Origin: a virus
DNA: 21,913 bases
Direction: 5' to 3' (one strand)
Virus record (IMG/VR): IMGVR_UViG_3300032073_000297
Span: 1-21,913 of that record
The notes below the pieces were generated by a model. It was not told where the DNA came from. It made no database searches and was given only the letters and a program-made list of their open reading frames with translations. The translations under genes were made by a program, and so were the position numbers. This document shows, in pieces, positions 7,197-14,363 of the stretch (positions within the stretch are counted from its first letter, which is position 1; every line of letters starts with the position of its first letter).

Positions 7197-10100
7197 TTAG
7201 ACCTGTTGCGTTCCGTATCCTATTGCAGTGTACTGAAATCTCCTACTAATCACAGCACCGCCATTCTTAAACAGAATCGTAAATCCTGTTGAAGTTGGCT
7301 CTGACATCACGTAGTAGTCACCAGCATCAAAGTCAAACGCTGTAATACCAACAGTTACCTTCGTATCGTTGTCGGAGTAAAACGCATCATCAAAAATAAC
7401 AGTTGCGCCGGACGGCTGCGCTCCAGACGTAATTGTTCCGCTGTTTTCAGTACGCCGCTCCATCTGCAGCCTTACCCCAAGCTCATCTACAAGCGGTGTC
7501 TGGTCAACGTGATCCGCTGTTAGCTCAGCCTTGAACTGGAATGAACGGCCAACATACACGTTGTTTTCAAGAGGGATCCAATCCTCAAACACAAGATCTG
7601 AGTTTTGCTGCAAGTCTGAGTAGCTGCCAGGATTTGTAGTCAACTGACCTCCCATCCCGGAATGGTCTGAGCAGTAGTAGTAAAGGATTGGAGCATCAGC
7701 CGCTAGAGCAATCTGCGTGTAAGCACCTGCCGTTCCTGGCGTCCCAACCGTTGTGACCCCTGCTGTGTACTCAGAACCGCCGCCATGCGTTCCATCGCTT
7801 GTCGCACTAATCCTTACGGGATGGCCAGAGTTGCTTGCGTCTGATTGGTCAAAGATGTAGGTATTACCCTCTGTCAAAATTAACGTTTCATTGTCGGTAC
7901 TAGAACCATTAATTCGATACCTGTTGCCCCCACCAGAGCTGACAACTGTTACTGCTAAAGTGACAGTATCGCCCTCAAACTGAATCTTTGATCCATCTTC
8001 AAACACAATGTCTGAATCCGTAGCAGTATTGTCTGACTTTCTAAAATAAACCTCAACGTTTGTATCGTCAGGGATTTCACCATCAAAGTCAGACCATGTA
8101 TCAATTAAAGCAGAACGATCATCAATAAGATCACTCGTGTAAAGGCCACGAGCTGTCAGGATACGTTGCATCCGCACACTGAACTTTGCGCCAAGATCAA
8201 TAATTTCGTGGAAGAAATAAGTACCTTTAGTAAATTGAGTACCGAAATGTGTGTCAATATTTTCTGTAAACGCATCTAGATCCACAATGCTGTCAAAAGA
8301 AGCATCTCCCCCTAGAACTAAACCGTCATATTGCTCGCTGTAGTTAACGTTGAATTTTTCTCCCGAGAATGGCGCAGGGGATGCGTCTTCCCGCACCACC
8401 TCATAGTTAAATCTCGGGATCCCGTCAGGGATGTTAATTAACGCGCTAGCTGCACTAAAACTGCGCTGCTTCTCTGCGTTTTCAAATTTAATTAGATATT
8501 CTCCATTCAGCAATGGCAATACACATGAGGTTGTTCTTGCCTCAACTTTTCTCAGCAAAGTGCTGTTGGGCCATGAGCCCTGCCCTGTAAGCAATCCCGT
8601 ATGCCTAATTACAGCAACAAAGTTTTCAACATTTTGGCCGCTAGCCGTTGGCGACCATCGCAAGATAACTTGATCAACGCCAAAGGCTTCAATGGTTACA
8701 TCTTCTGGGTCGGGCGGAAGAACAATTCTTGAGATGCCATCAGACCCGTCACTCGTTCCACCAACAGCAATCTCTCGCTGCTGTCTACCAATATCAGATC
8801 TTTTTCTGTCTGGCTGAGGGCCTCTTGCTGTGACTTCTGCATATAATATTTCGCCAGGAAGTATATTTGAATCTATATTTACAGAAGTGTTGGCGGTAAA
8901 TATACTATTCCAGTTGCCTGCGTCCCCTACTCTCCATCTAACTTCAAAATCTGCGACTGGTCCGGTAAGACCCCTGGTCCATGAAATAGTGGCACGGTTT
9001 GTTGTACTACTGCCGGTGTCAATTTGTTGGAATGTAATGCTTACATTGCTTGCTGGATCGGGTTGCCGACCGTAAATAAATGGCTTGGGCAGGTCTAAAG
9101 TTGCGCTATCGCCTTCAACGAATTTGTAAATGCCGTCAACGTGACGAACGCCAATAACGGAATAGACACCACCTTCTCCTTCCGCTACTGATAGACACCG
9201 ATACTTTCTGATGACTGCTGAATCATTTGTGATCGAATACAGAGCATCATCAGGCGGCACTTGAGTGAAAGGAGAGACAAGCGTGACCCTATTGCCGCTG
9301 ATTTGATCGCTAAAAATTGAACGAGTTTCAATCGTCCCATCCTTCATGACAACGCTTATCTTGTCATTTGCTCCAGATGGCATTACTGGAGGTTGGTCTA
9401 AGTCCACAAACTCTCTTCGCGCACCAACAATGCGGCCAGCCAACCGAGTTGATAGGCGCATTTCATCAGACACTTCAAATATCTGGCCTGGCAATACGTT
9501 TAATCCTTCAAGCCCAACTGAAAAGTTAACTGTGTCGTCATGCACTGTTTCTGAATACAAAACCCAACGCGCCATGCGTTGCGCTTGATACTTTGAAGTG
9601 CAACCAAAAGCCACAACACTTTTCTCTTGTACTCCATACTTTTCAATCGCAGCCTGATCTTCAATAATTAGAAAATTGGGTTTATAGAAGTTGTCAGGAT
9701 CGTTATATCTTACGCGTACTCTAGTGCTTCTGGTTTTTAACGAAGAGCCGCTGTAGGAGAAACTTCCGTTGACAACATTAGAGTTACTAAAAACATGAAT
9801 AGCCGCCAATGGCTCTGCATTTTCTTCGCCAAGATTCCCGTGGTCAGCAGCAATTTGAACATTGTCTGCTTTCCAAAAAATCATCCCACGGAAGACGCTT
9901 GCCATGTCTTGCAAGACGTTATACGCCTCAGCCTGCGAACCAAGCACTGTGTTAATCGCAAATCTTGGTTGCCTTCCTTCAGGCGTATCAATTTCCTCGT
10001 TGCAATATTTTGCAAGGTCAATTAAATCAACCCAGTTAATTTTGGCCTTGTCTACAAAATCGCCTGCCCCATAACGATCAGTTATAAGCAAGTCATAAAA

Positions 10101-11063
10101 ACAACAAATTGGGCAGGTAGTCCAATGTAAATTGGTGGTAAGGCTGCCGTCGAAAGGAATACTACTGTTAAACCTAAGGCTGCCGTCTCTCCTGACAGTT
10201 GCATTTGATGGAATTTGTACTTTCAAACCTTTGATGTCATACGCCCTCGCAGGCAAGGTGTTGTACTCTTCCGAATCAATACTTAAATGAACAAGAGCAG
10301 TATGAGGATAACTGACTTTTACTCTTTTGCCGACAATAATACTGTTCCAAATAATAGTATCTGCTCTGTTGTTAGCTAGCGATGTCGTTCCAGGTAAATC
10401 CTGAAAATCGGTGTACTTGATCTCAAAAGCGTCTTCTGCATTGTCAAATTCTACTTTTCTAACGCGAATCTTGTATGGAGCTTTGTTCCGTGAAAGATTA
10501 AATGGTTTAGTTTTAAATTGATACTGGGACGTAGAAACACCTTTGATAATATTTCTCTGCTCTTGCCCTTCAACCCTGAACCATTTGTCTTCAAAGGCAC
10601 CGCCGTCTTCACTGAGCGCAATATCTAAATGAATCTGAGCAAAGAACAATTGACCCCGCGCCAGCCCTTCCATAGCAGTGCAATACAACTTTGGAATCGT
10701 AAACACAAGTACAACAAAGTCAGCTTCGCTGTCGTTTATTGCACGGGTTATTTGCCCCGTACCATAATCGCGTTTTACGACCTGATTCTCGGCGTTAAGC
10801 TCTTCAGAATAATTACTGCCAAGCTGCTCGTTAACATCAATAATTGTCGTCTGAACATCGCTCAACATAGAGCTTTCGTCAAAACGTTTTTGGTTTTGAG
10901 TTCCCTTTCTTTCCGTAAATACAACCGTTTGATCTACAAATTGTCTTCCTGTAATTAAAGTTTCATTCAGCAAAACGCTTTTTTTGTGCTCAGCAAGCCC
11001 TTCAATTGGACCCTCGCAAATTGCGTCAATTATTTTAAGGTTGGTCTTTGAGTTGAGCGCCAT
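7197..11063 (-). CDS. J: Tail tip attachment / host specificity protein (lambda gpJ-like)
   Basis: A protein of 1288 residues, close to lambda gpJ in size and in the J position of the M-L-K-I-J order. The N-terminus (residues 1-24, from NSKTNLKIIDAICEGPIEGL) and the block CFYDLLITDRYGAG (321-334) are typical of the family. The TipJ-like region covers about 340-560 (KTRSTRVRVRYNDPDNFY, AFGCTSKYQAQRMARWVLYS, LNVLPGQIFEVSDE). Two fibronectin type III-like domains lie near 668-748 and 783-878. A cupredoxin-like domain (1036-1146) is inserted before the family segment VGRSFQFKAELT (1171-1182). The C-terminal 70 residues are probably the exposed fibre part. In lambda this protein forms the tail-tip hub and central fibre and binds the receptor. 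A CPICC cluster (317-321) is unusual. It starts 6 bases after the gpI stop. Confidence 0.93.
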   Translation of the reverse strand: MALNSKTNLKIIDAICEGPIEGLAEHKKSVLLNETLITGRQFVDQTVVFTERKGTQNQKRFDESSMLSDVQTTIIDVNEQLGSNYSEELNAENQVVKRDYGTGQITRAINDSEADFVVLVFTIPKLYCTAMEGLARGQLFFAQIHLDIALSEDGGAFEDKWFRVEGQEQRNIIKGVSTSQYQFKTKPFNLSRNKAPYKIRVRKVEFDNAEDAFEIKYTDFQDLPGTTSLANNRADTIIWNSIIVGKRVKVSYPHTALVHLSIDSEEYNTLPARAYDIKGLKVQIPSNATVRRDGSLRFNSSIPFDGSLTTNLHWTTCPICCFYDLLITDRYGAGDFVDKAKINWVDLIDLAKYCNEEIDTPEGRQPRFAINTVLGSQAEAYNVLQDMASVFRGMIFWKADNVQIAADHGNLGEENAEPLAAIHVFSNSNVVNGSFSYSGSSLKTRSTRVRVRYNDPDNFYKPNFLIIEDQAAIEKYGVQEKSVVAFGCTSKYQAQRMARWVLYSETVHDDTVNFSVGLEGLNVLPGQIFEVSDEMRLSTRLAGRIVGARREFVDLDQPPVMPSGANDKISVVMKDGTIETRSIFSDQISGNRVTLVSPFTQVPPDDALYSITNDSAVIRKYRCLSVAEGEGGVYSVIGVRHVDGIYKFVEGDSATLDLPKPFIYGRQPDPASNVSITFQQIDTGSSTTNRATISWTRGLTGPVADFEVRWRVGDAGNWNSIFTANTSVNIDSNILPGEILYAEVTARGPQPDRKRSDIGRQQREIAVGGTSDGSDGISRIVLPPDPEDVTIEAFGVDQVILRWSPTASGQNVENFVAVIRHTGLLTGQGSWPNSTLLRKVEARTTSCVLPLLNGEYLIKFENAEKQRSFSAASALINIPDGIPRFNYEVVREDASPAPFSGEKFNVNYSEQYDGLVLGGDASFDSIVDLDAFTENIDTHFGTQFTKGTYFFHEIIDLGAKFSVRMQRILTARGLYTSDLIDDRSALIDTWSDFDGEIPDDTNVEVYFRKSDNTATDSDIVFEDGSKIQFEGDTVTLAVTVVSSGGGNRYRINGSSTDNETLILTEGNTYIFDQSDASNSGHPVRISATSDGTHGGGSEYTAGVTTVGTPGTAGAYTQIALAADAPILYYYCSDHSGMGGQLTTNPGSYSDLQQNSDLVFEDWIPLENNVYVGRSFQFKAELTADHVDQTPLVDELGVRLQMERRTENSGTITSGAQPSGATVIFDDAFYSDNDTKVTVGITAFDFDAGDYYVMSEPTSTGFTILFKNGGAVISRRFQYTAIGYGTQQV
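7575..8015 (-). repeat. Short imperfect direct repeats bounding the inserted J domain
   Basis: A block of about 26 bases at 7990-8015 recurs at 7575-7601 with one gap and a few mismatches. In protein the copies read SDIVFED (1017-1023) and SDLVFED (1155-1161), exactly 138 residues apart. Between them lies the cupredoxin-like domain. The arrangement fits either a duplication linked to domain insertion or recombination between two similar loops. Confidence 0.65.
7626..7958 (-). other. Cupredoxin-like domain within the J protein
   Basis: Residues about 1036-1146 read as a beta-sandwich: TLILTEGNTYIF-like strands, then SGHPVRIS (H1081), a glycine-rich loop and LYYYCSDHSGMGG. The spacing C1131-x2-H1134-x2-M1137 with an upstream H1081 reproduces the His/Cys/His/Met ligand set of type 1 copper proteins. 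I have seen similar blocks in other marine phage proteins. Copper binding is inferred from motif only; the fold may be kept purely as a structural module. Confidence 0.6.
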
Positions 11064-11069
11064 AGTTTT

Positions 11070-12386
11070 TTAAATCAGGTTGTAGCCGAAGCCTTGAACT
11101 TTGAGCTTTGTCCTTTCACTGGCCCCAACGTCAATAATTTCAACGTCAAGTTTAATTTGCTTTCCATCCTCAATTTTAGGAATTTCGAGCCTATGGCCAA
11201 AGCTAAATTCTTCGGTTTCGTTGACTAATCCTTGCAATGTGCCGCGAGCAACCGCCGCTTCAATGTCCTCTCCACTTACAGAAACAGTCAATTTCATTTC
11301 GTAAGTAATAAAACCATCAATTTTTGTCGTGCCTGGCGCTCCAGCATTATCGTACAAGCCTCGGATAACTTCAAAAAGTACATCAATCTTTTTCCTTTTA
11401 CTTCTACTTTTTTTATAGTCAAGGCCGCGAGCAAAAATTATTTCTCCAGGCCGCAATAATTTATCACTACTAAAATCGCCAAAGGTTTCTTCAATCCTTA
11501 TCCTTTTGTTTTCATTGCTGCTGTGTACGTCTCTTACACCTAACTTGGTTTGCAAGCCACCCAACGATTCAAACCTTCTTGTAAGTTTTTGCCCGTTGAT
11601 CGTTACAGTGTTTAATCCTGGTGTTTGCGTAGCCATTAACAGCGGATCGGAAGCATCAGAGACTTCTAAATTTGCTGCTAATAAATGACTTCCAGTTATT
11701 ACTCGGCCATAGACGACAGGTAATGTTGCACCTGTTCCGACTGTGTTTGCAGGCCCGGTAAACGCATAAGACTGAATACCTGAAGCGCCTCTCGTAATTC
11801 CACTTGGCCCTTCGCCTCTTACACGAGTGCCCTGCCCTTTAATTCTGTTAGCACCAGAATTAGGAAGTTGCGGCTGTGGCGAAATAAGACTTGCCGTTCC
11901 AGAAAGAACCAGGCTTGCGCCGACTGCGCCAATCGCTGTTGCAAAGCTTCCGCCAACAAGACCCATGCTTATTGCAGCGCCTGCTCCAGTGGCACCCCCA
12001 AGTCCGGCTCCAATGCCTAAAAACCCGCCAGCCGCCGGACCAACAATAAACGAAGCCGCAACCAAGCCAACGCCTATCAAAATTTGTCCTAAGGGGGAGT
12101 CCCCACCGCCAGAGCCCATAATTACAGGCACCACCAACAAAGGCTTGCTGCCAAACGGTAATTGCAACTCGTCATACCCCATCGCCGCACCGCCTTGAAT
12201 CACCTTGTATCCAACGCCGTTTTGGTGCGCTTCAATCAACTCACCTTTTAACGCTGGATAGTTGATGCAAAGCAGCTTGATTGCATCAGCAGGCGTTTGA
12301 AGGTTGTAATACTCGTGCTGCTGGCCATACTTCTCGCCTAGCTCACCCGCCAACAGAACTAGCTGCATGGCGAAAAACTGCCGCAA
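11070..12386 (-). CDS. I: Tail assembly protein (lambda gpI-like) with long C-terminal extension
   Basis: A protein of 438 residues, against about 220 for lambda gpI. Residues 7-90 resemble the gpI N-terminal domain (LAGELGEKYG, TPADAIKLLCINYPAL, VIQGGAAMG). A glycine/alanine-rich hydrophobic stretch (96-170) follows, then SYAFTGPANTVGTGATLPVVYGRVI (206-230), where lambda gpI normally ends. About 200 further residues (240-438) are an unrecognised extension with a basic KKSRSKRKK patch. Start choice: ATG 12386 gives an N-terminal MRQFFA; ATG 12368 (MQLVLLAGELG) is an equally good candidate. Either start overlaps the NlpC/P60 gene, by 44 or 26 bases. In lambda, gpI is needed for tail-tip assembly but is absent or scarce in the virion. 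Confidence 0.82.
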   Translation of the reverse strand: MRQFFAMQLVLLAGELGEKYGQQHEYYNLQTPADAIKLLCINYPALKGELIEAHQNGVGYKVIQGGAAMGYDELQLPFGSKPLLVVPVIMGSGGGDSPLGQILIGVGLVAASFIVGPAAGGFLGIGAGLGGATGAGAAISMGLVGGSFATAIGAVGASLVLSGTASLISPQPQLPNSGANRIKGQGTRVRGEGPSGITRGASGIQSYAFTGPANTVGTGATLPVVYGRVITGSHLLAANLEVSDASDPLLMATQTPGLNTVTINGQKLTRRFESLGGLQTKLGVRDVHSSNENKRIRIEETFGDFSSDKLLRPGEIIFARGLDYKKSRSKRKKIDVLFEVIRGLYDNAGAPGTTKIDGFITYEMKLTVSVSGEDIEAAVARGTLQGLVNETEEFSFGHRLEIPKIEDGKQIKLDVEIIDVGASERTKLKVQGFGYNLI

Positions 12387-12732
12387 CGCTTTGCCTATAG
12401 TAACGCCCTAAAGGCTCTAAAGCACTGATGCTATTCATTCGCTGGTGCAAAATTTTATCGTCTCCCACATAAATCGCTGCGTGCATTGGATTTCTAGTGC
12501 CAAGTCGCATGATCAAAACATCATGCTCACGCCGCTCATCAAAAGGCACCGGCTCAAAGCCAATAGCTCGTGCATGTTTGAAAAAGATGCTGTGGGTACG
12601 CTCCAGCGACTCAGGGCGCGGGAAATCTGGCAAGTCAATTCCAAGCAACCCGTAATACTCGCGAAGCAAGCTGTAGCAATCAGTCTTGCCGTATTCCCAT
12701 TGACGGCCTAGCAAGGCTCGATAGTTAACCAT
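12343..12732 (-). CDS. K: NlpC/P60 tail peptidase (C-terminal half of gpK)
   Basis: A protein of 129 residues with the NlpC/P60 cysteine peptidase signature: C19 in YGKTDCYSLLREYYG, H84 in NPMHAAIYVGDD and a third polar residue, H96, in KILHQ. These are the expected catalytic Cys, His and third residue. The family cleaves peptide crosslinks of peptidoglycan; in the tail tip it probably assists wall penetration or assembly. In lambda this domain is the C-terminal part of gpK, fused to a JAB domain; here the two are separate genes overlapping by 25 bases. ATG at 12732 is well placed before the conserved YRALLGRQWEYG. Confidence 0.88.
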   Translation of the reverse strand: MVNYRALLGRQWEYGKTDCYSLLREYYGLLGIDLPDFPRPESLERTHSIFFKHARAIGFEPVPFDERREHDVLIMRLGTRNPMHAAIYVGDDKILHQRMNSISALEPLGRYYRQSVAAVFRHAASSVGG

Positions 12733-13022
12733 TGATTATCTGGCACAGAGTAAACGTACCAAGGAATCTTGGTTTGGGTGCAGGCTTTTCGATCTTGCTC
12801 GCTTACAGGTGTGCCTGCTGGATGTGAATGCACTACGGCTTCAATCGTTCCAGCAAACATTGCACGGGCATAGTCAGCAGGATTGATTGCAAAATCTGCA
12901 GTTGGGTCTAGCGCAATGTTTCGACAAGGGAAATAACGTCCATTGACAACTAAGCCACAAGCTTCGTTTGGGTAAGCAGTCTTAGCGTGCTTTACCGCGT
13001 TAAGCCTGAAGTCTTGCCCCAT
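12708..13022 (-). CDS. K: JAB/MPN-domain tail protein (N-terminal half of gpK)
   Basis: A protein of 104 residues from the ATG at 13022 (MGQDFRLNAVKHAKTAYPNE). JAMM-type metal ligands are visible: E20 in NEACGLVV, H65 and H67 in VVHSHPAG, then S74 and D77 in SEQD. The H-x-H to Ser spacing is one residue shorter than the usual consensus. The start overlaps the gpL-like stop by 23 bases; a longer frame starting at 13112 would overlap that gene by 113 bases and adds no family-like sequence. The domain matches the first half of lambda gpK. A zinc-dependent peptidase activity is known for related eukaryotic and bacterial proteins but is unproven for tail proteins. Confidence 0.85.
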   Translation of the reverse strand: MGQDFRLNAVKHAKTAYPNEACGLVVNGRYFPCRNIALDPTADFAINPADYARAMFAGTIEAVVHSHPAGTPVSEQDRKACTQTKIPWYVYSVPDNQWLTIEPC

Positions 13023-14025
13023 AGAACCCACCGAAAGGAAGAGTGTCTGCCCTGCCAAATCTTGCCTGACAACTAGACACGCGTTTGCCACAAATATCGT
13101 TAGTGACAACACCGTTTATTATTACCTTTTCTGAGTCTGGAAGAACCGAATCGTTAACAGTGAAGCAAGATCTTCCTTTGTACCCACATTCATGGCCTCG
13201 ATACTTCCACGGGCAAAACTCTTCGATTGTTCGCCGGGGTAGCCCAACATTAACAAGGTCAATCTTTGGTGCTAGCTCAAACTCAACAAATTGCGGGTTT
13301 TCAGCTGACACACGATCGATGTACCAAGTTTCGACCATCTTTGCATTAGGGTCGGAAGTATCGTTAAAGGTTTGCGCGATCAAAGGATCATTGTTTTCTG
13401 TTACCAGAAAATCTTCAATATCTTCTTCTGGAGCAAACGGAACTTGCTGATTATAGTTTACTGTATCAATAAATTTGGCAAATGTGCGAATCCTTTGGAC
13501 CTTAGCCGCTAAAGGATTATACAAAAGTATTAACGCCGTAATAGCATTGTTGACGTTGGCTACTTTTAACCTAGGGCGAGGTAATGTTCCGTTTGACGCA
13601 AACTCAAACCCATCAACTTCGACAGGCACTGCGGGATAAGAGTTGCCGTCAAATTTAATCTCTTCAGTTAATCCATTCTTTCCGGGGTGATACCTTATTA
13701 TGGCGTCAGTACCGTTTACTGCTGTCGTTAAAACAATCTCATAAAGATCAATAACTGCTGTTGGGGCAAGGCGAAGTAGCTCTTCGGCTAATGGCTCAAA
13801 CGCTTCCCAAGTACACGTTCCATCAACTAACGTCTGCGTAATTTTGAACGGGAAAGCAGGCTCGTCGTACTCAAACTCCGAGTAAGTATCAAGGGTGTCT
13901 GTCGTCCCAGCAACAATGCACTTAAACGCAAGCGTGTTGCCCCTGTTGGGGTTGGCACGGACAACGTCGCCAAACGCATAAGCTTTTGCAGCTTCCCATT
14001 TATGTAGGTCGTACCGATAAGCCAT
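13000..14025 (-). CDS. L: Minor tail protein L-like, with iron-sulfur-type cysteines
   Basis: A protein of 341 residues, about 110 longer than lambda gpL. Residues about 82-341 match the L family: LRLAPTAVIDLYEIVL, GTLPRPRLKVANVN, then EFCPWKYRGHECGYKG and ICGKRVSSCQARFG, ending FGGFYGARLQA. Cysteines C271, C280, C312 and C319 correspond to the four that bind a [4Fe-4S] cluster in lambda gpL; C287 is extra. The first 80 residues are not part of the lambda protein and contain WEAAKAYAFGDVVRA, resembling small carbohydrate-binding-like modules with a W..A..Y..GD.V pattern. Its start overlaps the gpM-like stop as TAATG. In lambda, gpL sits in the tail-tip ring beneath the tape measure. Confidence 0.88.
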   Translation of the reverse strand: MAYRYDLHKWEAAKAYAFGDVVRANPNRGNTLAFKCIVAGTTDTLDTYSEFEYDEPAFPFKITQTLVDGTCTWEAFEPLAEELLRLAPTAVIDLYEIVLTTAVNGTDAIIRYHPGKNGLTEEIKFDGNSYPAVPVEVDGFEFASNGTLPRPRLKVANVNNAITALILLYNPLAAKVQRIRTFAKFIDTVNYNQQVPFAPEEDIEDFLVTENNDPLIAQTFNDTSDPNAKMVETWYIDRVSAENPQFVEFELAPKIDLVNVGLPRRTIEEFCPWKYRGHECGYKGRSCFTVNDSVLPDSEKVIINGVVTNDICGKRVSSCQARFGRADTLPFGGFYGARLQA

Positions 14026-14363
14026 TAGGTTTCAAATACCTGGACAAAGGTAGCGTTGATTTCAGCTCGATCAACGAAGGAAATTGTCTTTGTCCATTGC
14101 TGGCAGACAAATTTACTACTGGCTGCCTCGCCTGGTGGTGTGTAGCTAAAGCTTTCGACGCCACCACGCGCATCTAGGAATGCTTCGATCGTGTCGGCTT
14201 CCGTCTCAGATATGCGAAACGTCAGGTTATAGATCTTGGGATTTTGGTTAATGCCAAACGTTGCTCGCTGGCTATAACCACTCCCAAACTGGATTGAACG
14301 CACATTTGGTGCGCTTTGCTTTGTCATCCCTGGTGCGGGATCAAAATCGGGGAAGGTACTCAT
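14025..14363 (-). CDS. M: Minor tail protein M-like
   Basis: A protein of 112 residues, close to lambda gpM in length. It shows the family pattern: P10-AP-G, then VRSIQFGSGYSQRATFGIN (21-39), FLDARGGVESFSYTPPGE (62-79), FVCQQW (85-90) and FVQVFE near the end. In lambda, gpM forms a ring between tail tube and tip and contacts the tape measure. It overlaps the tape-measure stop and the next start by 1 base each, so translation is likely coupled through M and L. Confidence 0.9.
   Translation of the reverse strand: MSTFPDFDPAPGMTKQSAPNVRSIQFGSGYSQRATFGINQNPKIYNLTFRISETEADTIEAFLDARGGVESFSYTPPGEAASSKFVCQQWTKTISFVDRAEINATFVQVFET

Noticed and set aside
11827-12198. Plus-strand open frame rich in proline
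   Set aside because: It is the antisense of the glycine/alanine-rich part of the gpI-like gene. The same applies to plus-strand frames at 16065-16436, 16458-16778 and 13085-13450.
12708-13112. Longer reading frame for the JAB protein starting at 13112
   Set aside because: It would overlap the gpL-like gene by 113 bases, and the added 30 residues look like an out-of-frame reading of the L coding region. The ATG at 13022 starts just before the conserved domain.
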